DNA of 64,000 bases from Absidia repens (GCA_002105175.1 MCGE01000051.1:1-64000), one strand, 5' to 3'. Shown: positions 1 to 11,944, counted from the stretch's first letter. The notes: generated from the sequence alone by a model not told the origin. Program-made: numbers and translations.

Positions 1-665
1 GCGTACAAAAAAAGAGACAGGTAACATCATCATCATCAAACAAAAAAGTCATTTGGTTGGTTTCAATAGAAGATAGATTTTATTTATTTGTAATACCACA
101 AGAGTACATACCAGCCAAAAAAAAAAAAAAAAAAAAAAAAAACAAAGTCCTGACTGAGCGCTGAACAACGACGGATGGGCCCCAAGGGGCTGCCCACCAA
201 AGTGCGAAAGGGCGGAGGCTTTAATCCTATCCCATCAAAACCCACACTTTAATAAAAAAACTGTGACACCCTGTAAATCGAAAGATTTCCAAAAGCTCCA
301 GCGGAGCGCCAGAGCGTTTATTAATTTAATATACTAAAAAGAAAGAGGGGTAAACCATTAGGCACGTAAAAACATATTGGGAGAGGTGTCTTCAAAAAGA
401 GATCGGTTTAAAATAAAATATACGATTGTCTAAACCATATTATCATTTAGTCTAAACTATGTTGAATAAAATGTCCAAAATTGAAAGCTGAATCGTCTCG
501 AGCGGAGTTTATTCTCGTCTAAAAAAAAAAGAAAACGTCTCAAGTTCAACCGGAAAACCTGTAATATTTTTTTAAACGGCGTCCTTTGCGTGACGCTGGA
601 CATCTTTTTTTCGCCCTTTTTTTTTTTTTTCTTCTTCTTCTCTCTCTCTCACTTGACACGCCCTA
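1..665. other. Intergenic region upstream of PGS1-like gene
   Basis: No gene is visible. The stretch holds an A-run near 120-142, one copy of a short diverged repeat (about 165-330, listed separately) and a pyrimidine-rich segment at about 604-650 directly before the first gene. That CT-rich tract probably belongs to its core promoter or 5' leader; this is an inference from position only. Confidence 0.5.
165..330. repeat. Diverged dispersed repeat, copy A
   Basis: A segment beginning GGGCCCCAAGGGGCTGCCCA, with a following GTGCGAAAGGGC motif and then ATCCCATCAAAACCCACAC, matches in order a segment at about 39340-39520, with many substitutions. Two copies sharing the same motif order in otherwise unrelated intergenic DNA suggest an old interspersed repeat. 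No coding capacity or terminal repeats were recognised. Confidence 0.4.
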
Positions 666-2668
666 ATGCTTCGGCACACTTTGAACTTACTGCCCAAACG
701 CCAATCGACACATGTATTACAACGTATACAATCAAACTTAGTACGGGGACTTCATGCTAGCTGTGTTCAACTTGATCTATTCGATAAGCAACCGTATCAA
801 GCATTCAAACCTCTTCAACAGCACGCACCTTCTTTTCATATGAATGGAAATCAAATACAGCCTTTATATCAACCCTCTGATTTTTACAATGAACTCAAGG
901 TGGGACATGATTATTTTAGAATGATACAAACCTCATACTAACCGTTTTCTTTAGTCCCGTATTCTTTCATCAAAAGAGCGCATATTCATTGCGGCTTTGT
1001 ATATTGGGCAGTCTGAAAAGGAACTGGTAAGTATATTAACTACAACAACGGGTCTGGCGTCTTATACTCACATATTGTATAGGTGGACACAATAAGGCAA
1101 GCTTTATCTCAATCCAGTCAACTTCAAGTGCATATCCTTATAGATTGTCTACGTGGAACACGAACGTCGAAGGGTCAAAGCTCTGCAACTCTTTTGGCAG
1201 CACTGTTACGGGACTATCCACAGCAAGTTCAGGTTTCCATGTATCATACCCCAGATCTCAAAGGTGTTTTGAAGAAAACTTTACCTCCCCGATTCAATGA
1301 AAGTATTGGTCTGATGCATCTCAAGGTATATGGGTTTGATGATAGTGTCATGCTTAGTGGGTAAGGGGGACAAAAAAAAATAGCAGCTTTTAGTATCGCA
1401 TGATGGCAAGAATTCATTCACTAATTAATTATTATTATATTTTTTTTGCTGTAGAGCGAACCTTAGCACTGACTATTTTACGAATCGACAAGATCGCTAT
1501 GTTTTATTCCATGACAAAAAACTGACGAATTATTACCAAGATTTACTCCAAGTGGTTGGATCGTTCTCTTATCAGTTGACACACAACGAAAAACTTAGTA
1601 TGCCTGATTTGACAGCGGACCCAGTGCACAACAGTCGACGATACAAATACCAAGCAAGGGAACGTTTATTGGAGTTTATGAAGAAATACAACACAAAGGA
1701 CAAAGACAATGGCAACGTTTTGGATAGTAATATCAACAGTGGTGACAAGGATGATACAGTTGTTTTACCAGTGATTCAAATGGGACCGTTTGGCATACGA
1801 CAAGATGAAAAGGTGACCCTGGCTTTATTGGAGATCGCCCACAGACATGGTACAGCCAACTCCGACGATCGACAATGGTGGACAATTCATTTGACTTCTG
1901 GCTACTTTAACTTTACCGATCGATACAAACAATTCATATTGAACACTCAGGCCAAATTCAAGTTTTTGACAGCGTCTCCTGAGGTACGAAAGCAATTTAT
2001 TTTTTGAATGAAAAAAGCAGAAATGATCTAATCTTGTATATTCATTAGGCCAACGGATTTTTCAACTCGAAAGGTGTCTCGCGATTCCTTCCACCAGCTT
2101 ACACATACATTGAAAGGCAATTTTATCGACAAGTCAACAAAGCAGGAAAACAGAAAACGATCAGCATTGAAGAATATAAACGACCTGGATGGACATATCA
2201 TGCAAAAGGTAAGTTTAGAGTTATTATCAAGAGCAAATGAAAAGAAAAAAGAGGGCAGATGGCTGATCGTTTTTTTTTTTTTTTTTTTTTATATAAAAAC
2301 AGGATTATGGGTCAATTTTGCTCAAAAGACATGGCCTTCATTAACAATGGTAGGTTCTCCCAATTTTGGACATCGATCAAGTCAACGTGACTTGGAAGCA
2401 CAAGCATTGGTGATGACCGAAAACGAATCATTGCAGGAAGCCTTATATAAGGTATAGTTGGCATAAAAGGGAATAGATCGAAATTGCTTTGATATTAATT
2501 CATTAATATTTTTACTTTTTGCTTTGTCTCGGGTTTTCAAACCACTAGGAAGTAGACAGGTTGCACCACCATTCTGAATCAGTCACCAACAAAACCTTCC
2601 AAGAACAAGATAGATGGGTCCCTTATGGTGTCCGTATTGCTGCTTCAATGGTCAAGACAATGCTTTGA
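666..2668 (+). CDS. PGS1: CDP-diacylglycerol--glycerol-3-phosphate 3-phosphatidyltransferase (PGP synthase)
   Basis: Seven exons are inferred: 666-899, 955-1026, 1083-1360, 1455-1983, 2049-2208, 2303-2451 and 2549-2668. The phase closes at every join and gives about 513 residues. The protein belongs to the phospholipase D superfamily. The first HxK motif is in HLKVYGFDDSVMLSG, followed across an intron by ANLSTDYFTNRQDRY, and a C-terminal GSPNFGHRSSQRDLEAQ segment resembles the second active-site half. The family makes phosphatidylglycerol phosphate from CDP-diacylglycerol and glycerol-3-phosphate, the committed step to cardiolipin in mitochondria. The N-terminus (MLRHTLNLLPKRQSTHVLQR) is basic and fits a mitochondrial presequence. 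The start is the first ATG after a CT-rich tract. An intron at 2209-2302 carries a long T-run. Identity is confident; exact exon ends are hand-derived. Confidence 0.88.
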
Positions 2669-3636
2669 ATGGATTCCCCCCTCTTTATTACTTACGCCCA
2701 AACACATCTCATTGTAGTACTTACACTTGAAATTAGATTAGATTATATTGCATTAGAACGAACCCCTTCTTTCCTTTAGTATATAGTATATACTTATAAT
2801 ATAATATTATTAGATTTGATCCTTTGTTTTGGTTTTACTCAATAAAAATGTGCGACTGTCAGAATTATTATGACGGCAAGCCATGTGTACTAGTGAGTGA
2901 CACTGATTATTTTTTGCCTTTTACTTTTTACTTGTTTTTTATTATTTTTTTTTGTAACGTTGCACTTACAAAGTATCATCTATCCAACCAGCATATCATG
3001 CGCTTCATTGGCATTACTGCAGAAGGTTAAATCTCCAATTTTCACATCACCAAATGACAATGACGAGCGTATTATGCCATCATTCCCACTTTTTTTTTTT
3101 TTTATGTATCAATACTATATCATACTAGTATGATATTATACAATAGGCTAACTTTATTTTTCTAGATTTCCTTTTGAATCATCTTCATAAAAAGAGAGAG
3201 AGAAAGAGTGAGAAACCGTTTGAATTAGTAGATCCATTTAACCGATGTATGTACTATCACTTACATCTTAAAGATGATAAACAAATATAAGTTATCTGTC
3301 TGGTCCAACTTATCTTTCACATGGGTGGTTGTTTCTATCTTGATGAGTTGTCTGTGATGCTGGTTTTTTTTTCGTGAAATTCTTCTTTATCATGTGGGTG
3401 GACAAGGGAAAAAAAAAACCATTCGATGTTTGATTTGCACACTGTTCCTTTATTCTCGGTAACCTGAGTTGGGATATTTCCCTCTTTTTTTTTTTCATGC
3501 ACTTTTAATCAGCGGAACTTACCAATCGGGGAACTATGTGTGGAGTTGATAGATGATGGGAGACTTTACCGACATCCCTTTTTTTTTTTGGGACAATGTA
3601 GCTTGTTTTAGTATAGCGAAGCTAAACTATTGATTT

Positions 3637-3673
<37 letters not shown>

Positions 3674-5058
3674 GAGTTGACGATTAATGAAAAAAAAAAT
3701 CATTATTATTGAGAAGAGTAAAATAAATTGTGAGGAATCTTATATGATAAATAACTCAAAAAGGAAAGTTTCGACGGAGACGTGAATAAAATACCACGGA
3801 AGAAGATTATAAACTATTTATATATAAAAATATTGACAGGTGACGAGTGTATATGGAAGTACAATACAATACTATGAAATTTAGTATTGCATGTATAGTA
3901 TATCTTTATTATATTAGTGAAGGAGGAAATATCTTCCCCGGGTTGTGTTTATTTTAAAACATGCAAGTGAATGGTATCTCATGTAGTTTATGACAATTTT
4001 TTAAAATGTGTTTTCTTTTTCTGAATATTATAAGGGTACTAGTGATGCAGATAGTCTCATTTTCTCGGTGATACTGGACAATACTATATCATGGCATAAA
4101 AAAAGAATAAGATTATCAACAGAATTATCGCTTAAGATCTTTTTTTTTTCTTCTTTTTTACCTTGGTTTGATGATTACATGAGCCACAGATGAGACAATA
4201 ACGTTGGGTTTTTTATTTGAGTGTACTTCATTATTAATATTGTTAACCATATTGATTTAAACGTAGAATTATAAAAAAAAGGAAGATAAATCGAATCATC
4301 TGTTTTCCTTTATTTTATATATTGGGGAAAATTGGCATCCTTTTGGAAGAAGAAATTGTAATGTGTAACTCATAACAGTAACACAGCAAAGAAAATTGAG
4401 GAAATGAGACTTCCGCTAGTCAAAAAACACACACACACACACACATTATCATCATCACTAACATTCCCTTCAGAAAGTCGATCCTTTTTCTCCATTTTAT
4501 TCAGGTGTTTTTTGACAAACGGATCGCAAAAAAGAAAAGTTGTAACCATGTAGATCGCCACTAGTATTATACCGCCATGCCATTAAAAAACATAACCCCA
4601 CTAATGCACACTAGCTCATCATCCGTACCTGTCTATACCAAATATTTCTCTTTTGTCATCATTGCCATTCACATCCCTTTATTGCATTCTATCGGTCAGC
4701 AAGAATACCCAAATCGCCAGCCGAGGATAAAGACATATGACAGGTTTGTTGACATGTTAATGTGGTACATCTTTATTTCCAAATATGATTCCCATGATAC
4801 ATGATCTACCCATATATTCAAAATCATCACTTTTTCTTCGCAATACCATTGAAAAAAAAAAAGGTGATCCAATTATAAAAAACATCATTATCATATAAAA
4901 CAAAGATACAAAAAAAGTACTTTTTTTTATTAGATTCCCTATCTAAAAAAAACGATAAATAAAACAGTAAACTAAACTAAAGATAAAATATATATAAAAA
5001 AAAAAACCTATAAGATACTACGCCGTGTCATCATTTGCTGTACATCCATAGATCATCA
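2669..5058. other. Gene-poor intergenic region with homopolymer and palindromic tracts
   Basis: No convincing gene was found. An AATAAA at 2841-2846 could serve the PGS1-like gene. The stretch holds several A/T runs (for example around 3643-3670), a perfect 20-bp palindrome at 3117-3136, an 8-bp inverted repeat with a 7-nt loop at 3867-3889, and a CA dinucleotide run at about 4427-4444. A small ORF at 4577-4804 has no recognisable features and was not called. Confidence 0.5.
2841..2846 (+). terminator. Polyadenylation signal candidate for PGS1-like gene
   Basis: AATAAA lies about 170 bp after the stop codon on the coding strand. It is the first such hexamer in sense orientation and is a reasonable 3'-end signal, though unproven. 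Confidence 0.4.
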
Positions 5059-6081
5059 TCAATTGCCGTCAGAGTCAGAGGAATCGCTGCTGGAGGATGA
5101 TTCTTCAGAGGAGGATGAGTCAGAGTCAGAGTCAGAGTCAGAGGAGGGATCACTGGCATCGTCGTCGTCGACGTTCTTCGCGGTAGATTTCGTCTTTGTC
5201 TTTTCCTTCGGCACGGATGTCGATCTCTTGGGCTGTTGTTTGACTTTTGGTGGAGGGTCGGACATGAGTTCATCTTCTTCGTCATCCGAATCCGCATCAG
5301 AGTTAGATTTGTCGTCGTCTTCCTCGTCGTCGTCGTCCTCGTCGCCGTTGCTACCAGCTTCGTTGGATTCTTTGTAAACCTTCATTTCATCATTGTATCG
5401 TTTGAGATCATCCTTAGCAAGTTGATCGTATCTCTGTATATATATATATAAGAGGGGAGGGAGGGGGGGGGATCAATTTTCAATGCTGATGATTGGACAC
5501 ACGCCATTCTTTGTACGCTCTTCCACTTGATTTGACTTACCGCCTTTTCCTTTGCACTCAGGCCTCTCCAACCTTCACCAAGCGTACGAGCCACATCGCG
5601 AGGCGCCATGCCTGGGTGCGCATCAACAATCTTCTTTCTGTTATCATTGGTGTAATGAATATAGCTGGTCAAGTTGCGTGTAGGCGCACGGGGATCCTTC
5701 ACAGGCTTGGCTCCGCGGTGTCTCTTTTGTTCAACGACGGGGTGTGTCAAAGCGGTGATGTCGGCAGTCAAAGCTTCAGATAAGCGACCATCCATGATCA
5801 TATCAGACAGAGTGGCAATTTTCTTGGCGATGGATTGGCAAGTGGCATCAATCTATCATACAAGAAACAAATAAATGAATGGAAGCGCGTCGTCAGTAAC
5901 CATGGAAGTAAATATGTATATATATTTTTTTTTTTTTTTTTTTTTTGGCCATCCTTCATCATGCCCCTCAATAACCACATCTTTTTACTCTATAGTGCAG
6001 CGCATATTCTTTTTAGCATCAGATTTCCCCTTTTTGCTATTTACTTACTTCTTCTTCAGTGGACTTTCTTTTTCCCATCAT
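5059..6081 (-). CDS. HMG-box chromatin protein with acidic serine-rich tail
   Basis: Three exons in descending order (6081-6049, 5852-5541, 5433-5059) give about 239 residues with consistent phase. An N-terminal segment (MMGKRKSTEEE, then IDATCQSIAKK) precedes an HMG box running roughly from RAPTRNLTSYIHYTNDNRKK through GMAPRDVARTLGEGWRGLSA to KARYDQLAKDDLKRYNDEM, about residues 70-145. The C-terminus is an Asp/Glu/Ser tail (SDSDSDS and EESSSSSDSS) typical of HMGB and Nhp-type proteins, where it modulates DNA binding. HMG-box proteins bend DNA and act in nuclear chromatin. It could be an Nhp10-like remodeller subunit or another HMGB-type factor; sequence alone does not decide. The complementary strand of the acidic repeat is also open but is a mirror of the Asp/Ser codons. 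Confidence 0.8.
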
Positions 6082-7275
6082 GCTGAACACTTGCTGTAGT
6101 AAAGGAAAAGAACAAGAAAACTGAGGGAAAAAAAAAGGGAAAGGAGAATGGGCGAAAGGAAAAAAAATGTGACTTTTGCCTAGGCGCGCTGATTTAATTT
6201 CGCCTTTTTTGCACGCTCAGGGGGGGGGGCAAAGAAAAAAATATAGATCACCCATGGTGTGATTTTCTTTACCGCTGCCATCATCAGCAATAGCATATTG
6301 ATTTATTCCCACATTTAAAATTAAATTTGTATTTGCAATGGTAATACATACACATATGCTTGTCATTTGTCTTCAACGTGATTTAATTTACAAAGGGCAC
6401 AATTTCTGTCAAGCAGCGCGGGGTTCGAAATATTCTTGTTCCTACTTGCTTTTTCATGAACTGATAATTTTACATGAATACCTTTTAATTTCTTGAAAAC
6501 CAGATCGAGAAGAAAGAAAGACAAAAATATATACATATTAATCTGGTAATTTTCCAACGAATTGACTGCGCTTTTAAATAAAACTAAATGATCGCAGTAC
6601 GTAATACAATAGCCTGCAGAAAGAACAATGTGTCATACAATAGAGGCATTGCTCAAATTTCAAAGCCGGCATGCGATCTATTCATAATCACCAGCCAACG
6701 TCAACTTCTCTAATTGTGTCCTATCTCATTGATTTTCCCAGCGTTCTGAAGTTGGTGCCCTGAATACTGTATACTATATTCTTTCATTTCAACGACTTCT
6801 TCTCAGTCCAATGCCATTGAAGTTAAAATAGGTGATGATCTTGAGTATATGGCTGTAATTGACATATAGCGTTAATACATACAACTCTATATTATACGGA
6901 TATCTATTCTCCATTATACTCGCGATATCTATGTGAGATAGCTAAGAGTCATGCTTCACTTTTGGTTCTTTCTGTAAAAAGGAGGGAACGGTGTTTTAAA
7001 GTTTTCAATGCCAAATAAACGGGGCGGGTGTTTTTGAACGCTCCTTTTTTCTGAGCTTTTTTTTATTCTCTATTTCTTTTTCTGCTCCTTTTTTTTTAAA
7101 AAAAAAATATGTTTTTCATACGAATAAAAAAAAAAAGGTTTGTTTTAATACCTCCACATCCTTTTCTTCCTCTTATCTTGTTTTTCAAACGTTATCTCAC
7201 TCTCTCTTCCCCCCCCATTCCTATCCTTGATCTACTACTACAAATACCCATTCCCTTCATTTATCTATCAACAAT
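6082..7275. promoter_or_regulatory. Divergent intergenic region between HMG-box gene and two-TM gene
   Basis: This 1.2-kb gap separates divergently transcribed genes, so both promoters must lie here. It contains several T/C-rich stretches (about 7028-7100 and 7140-7230 on the side of the downstream gene) and a short T-run/A-run junction near 7088-7106. No gene or RNA was recognised. Confidence 0.4.
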
Positions 7276-8031
7276 ATGAAAACTGTTACTTTTAAACTCT
7301 TGAACAAAAAATTCGACGATCAGTATACTTTTGATCTTCAGGGTTATGTAAGTATACAATGTACATTGATATGACAAAAATATAATAATAATAGCAACGT
7401 CCTTTGACTGACCTTTGTGACCTTTTAGCTGACCTTTCAACAGTTCTGTGCCAGCATGAAAATCTTGAACCGAAGTATCAAGAAAGCATCACTTCCTCGG
7501 CACCAAAGTTTCTGGGTCAGTCTGCTTTGGATGATTTGGGTGGCCAGTGCTTGTCTTTGTTATATAGTGTATATGCAAGAACTCCCTCTTTGGACCATCC
7601 TTGTCTTACCTTTGCCTCTCTTCGTCCTCACATTTGGATTTGTCTATTACCATCATCGGCGCGTATTAAAGGTAAACCCCCCCCCCCCGCATTCCCGTCG
7701 CAATATACATTTCCACCACCCTTCCTCGTTCCCCACGCTAGATACCTTACTCACCAACTTTTTTTATACTTGCAGTTTGAAAGGACAGTACTGGAAACTT
7801 GCAATGTGCTAAACGATGCGGAAAGTGCAGCCAACGGAATCGAATATCAGCTTTTAAAAAACAATCAAACTTACCAGTCATTCTCTCTTCTTTCGTCATG
7901 GAACGTTTTATTTGGTTCTCAATCTACTTATGTAAGTAGCCTCCCCTCCAGCCAATCTCATCTCTTGTTTCCCAGACTGACAAGAGGGTCCATTTTGTGA
8001 AAGAAAACACACCATATTGACAATGCTTTGC

Positions 8032-8063
<32 letters not shown>

Positions 8064-8258
8064 CTGGATGGGAATTAGAAACTGGCACTTCAGCTTGACG
8101 AGGGAGATCATCAAAGATATTCGAAAGAATTTGTTAGCGTTCCTCTTTATCCAGCCATGGTAGCAGTGGCGTTACCTGACGATGAAAAATCCAGTGACAT
8201 TTATACACCATTCATCCCATCTCAAGATGAAAAACGCAATAGTGCACTATTGGCATGA
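7276..8258 (+). CDS. Small protein with a two-helix membrane hairpin, function unknown
   Basis: Four exons (7276-7347, 7429-7671, 7776-7931, 8079-8258) close in phase and give 216 residues. The N-terminal 24 residues (MKTVTFKLLNKKFDDQYTF) are followed by a basic segment and two hydrophobic helices: WVSLLWMIWVASACLCYIVY and WTILVLPLPLFVLTFGFVYY. A basic stop (HHRRVLK) and a soluble C-terminal domain of about 110 residues follow. This suggests an endomembrane hairpin protein with both ends on one side. I do not recognise the family. The second exon is also open in another frame if an acceptor at 7393-7394 is used instead of 7427-7428. The frame chosen keeps the membrane helices and joins the later exons in phase. 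Confidence 0.6.
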
Positions 8259-8869
8259 TATATCTCTTAATTTATTATTATTGTTATTATTATGTTTTTG
8301 TCTTTGTCTCCTCCCCCGCCCCAGCTTTTTGATTTTTTTTTTTTACCACCACAACTTGGTCATCTTACTGCCTGTAGTTTGATCCAAACAATCTCCTTAC
8401 ATCATTTCACACTCACTCACCAATCCCTCCCCCTTATTATGATCCATTATTTAGATTTACCCCCTATTGATTCTAATTACATTAATAATAGTAATAATAA
8501 TAAAACCCTCATTTGCCATCCTGCCTTTACATCAGTCGTTTTTTTTTTTTTTTCATTGTATTGTTACATATTTGACTTCCGAACATGCATGTATTTACTG
8601 GGGTACGGCAGAATTGAAAAATTCTCACACGTCCAAGGAAATCTGCTGGGTGACAAAGGAAAGGGGGGGGACGGGAGGGTTGTTGATAGGATTTAAAAAG
8701 ACAATCCCACCATTTTGCATTTTGGTGGACGGTACCTTGTGGCCCTTTTATTATTTATTTGTGTGCTCTTATGATATTGTCACCATTAGTGTATATCATA
8801 TCGCATATGAAAATAATGAAACTAGACATATACCATTCTAGTTGAGGAGAGGAGACTAGAATAATTTAT
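8259..8869. other. 3' flank of the two-TM gene
   Basis: An AATAAA at 8498-8503 is a likely polyadenylation signal for the preceding gene. T/C-rich sequence fills much of the stretch. No second gene was recognised. Confidence 0.4.
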
Positions 8870-9940
8870 AGGGGCGGGGCGATGCTGCTGGCGTGGCTTT
8901 GATTCACTGACATGGATTAACAGGAAAAGCTAATTTATATGATGGTGAATGTATTGAAAAAAATGGGGTGGGATTGGTTTAATGATATGATATGATAGGA
9001 TTGAATAGGATCCCACTTTATATTAAGAGACCCAGAATTCGAGAGGGGAAAAGTATGTCATAAATCAAGGTAAAATAGCTTATATATCATCGTATAAGTT
9101 TAGCATGGACAGGTCTAAGGTTATTGATATGATTGGTAGCTTGGTATGGAACCACCCAGAAAAATACTCATCAATTGCTGGGCGGGGGTTCTAAGGGAAG
9201 AAGTAAACACATGTCTGATAGCACATTCACAAAATAATCACAATAACTACATTACTCATTATATAACGGGTCAGAAGACATTAACAAAAAATAAAAACAC
9301 ATATGTTATTGAGGTACGATATTCAGTAGTAAACTAAAGGAGCGATGTTAGCAAAGGAGATCTACTGTACAGTACAACGGGTGAGGCATATTAATGAGAA
9401 ATCTTCCGCACAACGTTAATCTAAAAGGACAATTGTAGAAAAAAAAAGAAAAAAAATCTATTGTGCAATATATGAAAGAGTGATAGAGAAAGAGGGGGAG
9501 CGTAAAACTGATCATGGTAAAGAATGGATCTACTACTATTCAAGTCATGACAGAGACTTTGGGAAGTCTTTTATTGAAGCATGTAAAAGGAGATCTCTAA
9601 TAGTAAGCATGAGAAAGAGCAATGAGACGTCTTTACTTGAGGCAGTAAAAAGAGACAAGTTTTATTAATATGTATTCAAACTATGGACAAACTAAAGCTA
9701 AACTAAACCAATGAAGGTTCCCAAAAGGCCAACTAATGGTGTTCTATATCCTGAAGCCAAAATGAAAGGGTTTCCCCATGCATCTTGTAATCCCTGAGCT
9801 GAAAAACCCTCTAAACTAGTCCTGATACTACTATAAATTTAACGTAGTCTCATAGGAAGCACAATTGTGAAGAATTGAGGAAAGAAAAAAAAACAGGGAG
9901 ACATAAAAAAAATAAAAAATAAACATTCACGTGGGCGGGA
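8870..9940 (-). mobile_element. Dispersed repeat family R1, copy 1
   Basis: The strand is set by the proposed direction, with the CACGTG end first. The right end is ...TTCACGTGGGCGGGA at 9926-9940. Inside are an A-rich tract, then the conserved block with AATGAAAGGGTTTCCCCATG, CTTGTAATCCCTGAGCTGAA and CTAAACTAGTCCTGA, and TTTTATTAATA at about 9660 (AATAAA on the minus strand). The left part (about 8870-9640) aligns loosely with copies 5 and 3 and carries subrepeats. No transposase ORF or clear terminal inverted repeats were seen. Confidence 0.7.
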
Positions 9941-10577
9941 CTTTAATGGGGGTTTTTTTTTTGGTTTCTGGTGTGGTTGACGATTATTTTTATTGGCGCA
10001 ATTTTTTTAGTCGAAACAACAATCATACATAGTGCATACCATTATCAAAGTGATGACACCCTTCTCAAAACTGCATCATACTTCTGCGTTTAACATGCGC
10101 AACAAGGCTGCTCTTTCTTCTTTCGAAGCGTTTGCAGACAAGAAGGAACCAGTTCGGTCGAGTTCAGTGGCTCCTTTTCACCGTAAAATCGTTTGGCAGT
10201 TACTGTAGAGTACATAGCTTATCCCCTCTTATTGGACTACTGTATCCTACGTTATGTTTATTGTACAACAATACCTTCGACCACCTCCACATGCTCAACA
10301 CTCATCTTCTCCTAATACCCTCACCTTGAAATAGATGTCATGGTGCTCCGTCATTCGTTCAGTTATTATAATTTATATATACAGCTGAATAAAAATATAC
10401 CTTACCTTTATTACTATTAGTCTCTCATACCTCTAGTTTTTTTTTTTTGAAGATGATACCCTGACGCATAGATACGCTTGATCAATAAAAAGACAACCAA
10501 ACTCCGCTTGACTATATACGGTGTGTTTGCATTGAAATAAAAACCAAGCACTTACTGCACCTACAGCACAGTAAACT
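9941..10577. other. Possible short coding exon region after repeat copy 1
   Basis: An ATG at 10053 opens a 51-codon frame beginning MTPFSKLHHTSAFNMRNKAA and ending at a TAG near 10208. It is preceded by T-rich DNA. No family is recognised, and no clear splice continuation was established. It could be a small gene, a first exon of the fragments further downstream, or chance. Confidence 0.2.
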
Positions 10578-10613
10578 TTGGTGCTTTTACTATCTCGAGA
10601 AATAACCAATCTT

Positions 10614-11676
10614 ATGAGACGATATTGGTATCGTTGGAAAGCTATTAAAAAAGTGGATTATCAAAGTGACAATATCTTTCACTATCAAGCAACGACCGGT
10701 TTAAATACAAGGGTGGAAAGAATTCATTTCCATTTTTGGAACACATTCTCTTATAGCGATTGATATTAAGGTTTGCTCTATGTTTTGGAATTTTCATATA
10801 AATCCCCAGGTTTTTTTTCACTTTTTTTCACTTTTTTTCAATCTTTTCTTCTCAAGACAAAATCAAACAAAGTATACAGTACATACTGCTGTCAGTTTGG
10901 GAAACACCAAGGTCAGTTCTTTTTAAAAAGAAAAGTTTATACAGCATGTTTAACTTCAATACTAACTAACCTTCTTCTTCATATTACGATAGAAGACCAC
11001 TTTTTATCAAGGCGCACAGGAATTGGTGGAACAGCACTTGGCAGTCAAGATTTGGCATTGATTGGACCGCAACAGAGTTGGTCGTATGGGGAAGGGCAAA
11101 TCTTTTTAGTTTTGGTTTTTTCCTGACTTTCTCTGGTTCTTTGTGTGCTGTTAACTTGTCTAGCGGCATGCAAATTGGAAACCGTTATTGTTCAGGTGGA
11201 GGGTTCGTTTGAATTCCTCTCCTTTGGTTATCGGAGCTATCAAAACCATAAAGGGCTTTAGTCTCGTGGGGATCTCTATACGAGTGACCTATGACGCCTA
11301 CGTAGTAAGATTACTGTGCTGATCTCTCAAAAGACTAATTGGACTCTGGTGGGACCATCTGCCTTCTTGTCTGCCATTTGCTATTGTACCCCTTTTTGCT
11401 CTGAATGGAAGCAAGGTAAGAAAAAAGAAAAAGAAAAATGACTGTCTTCGAATGAATACTAAACAATCTTTCTTCTTCTTCCACTTCTTTTTGTGGTGGC
11501 GCAGGCCAACTAAGATTTACCGTATCTCCTTGGTGGTAGATGGCAATCAAGTTGTACCGTTATATGTCTCTCATTTAAAGGCACTATCTGAATCAAGTCC
11601 TCTTCTCCTGACTCCTCTCAAATCAAGTACATGTGAATGTGGCCTTTATCTCAAAAATTATCTGAATCAAGTCTAG
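10614..11676 (+). pseudogene. Unrecognised coding remnants, possibly a decayed multi-exon gene
   Basis: Several protein-like stretches lie in the same direction but do not join into one clean frame. From 10614 the frame reads MRRYWYRWKAIKKVDYQSDN. Near 11163-11310 it reads RHANWKPLLFRWRVR and NSSPLVIGAIKTIKGFSLVG, with a stop, then more open frame. After a plausible intron (11416-11504, AAG|GTAAG to GCGCAG), 11505-11676 is open to LYLKNYLNQV and a stop. An AATAAA follows at 11831. The WYRWKAIK opening faintly recalls complex-I assembly factors of the NDUFAF2 type, but this is weak. Either the true splice pattern was missed or the gene is broken. Confidence 0.25.
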
Positions 11677-11944
11677 CTACTACTCCAAAATTATTCTATT
11701 TGTCGTCATACAATACACTATACCCTTTAGACATAGAAAACATTTATTTAATCAATTATTTGATACAAAGAAAAAAACAACCCCCACTTGCTTTTATTTG
11801 ACATTACAATCCATGTATTACATTTATCTCAATAAAAACCCTTTTGAAGATATACAATGTCTCTGTCTCTTTGTTTTTGATGTGTATAGTATATGTGTTT
11901 ATGTGGATGGTAATGTGGATGGGAAAAAAACAAAACGAATAGTT

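Noticed and set aside
4427..4444. CA dinucleotide run, and similar GT run at about 27203-27218
   Set aside because: Ordinary microsatellites with no further structure.
4577..4804. 75-codon ORF in the spacer after PGS1-like gene
   Set aside because: No promoter, splice or composition feature distinguishes it from chance in AT-rich DNA.
5063..5377. Plus-strand ORF rich in Ser/Glu opposite the HMG-box gene
   Set aside because: It is the reverse-complement image of the GAC/TCC-type repeat encoding the acidic tail; the minus-strand model has a domain and clean introns.
6415..6440. GGGTTCGAAAT resembling a tRNA B-box
   Set aside because: No matching A-box, acceptor stem or anticodon arm could be drawn around it.
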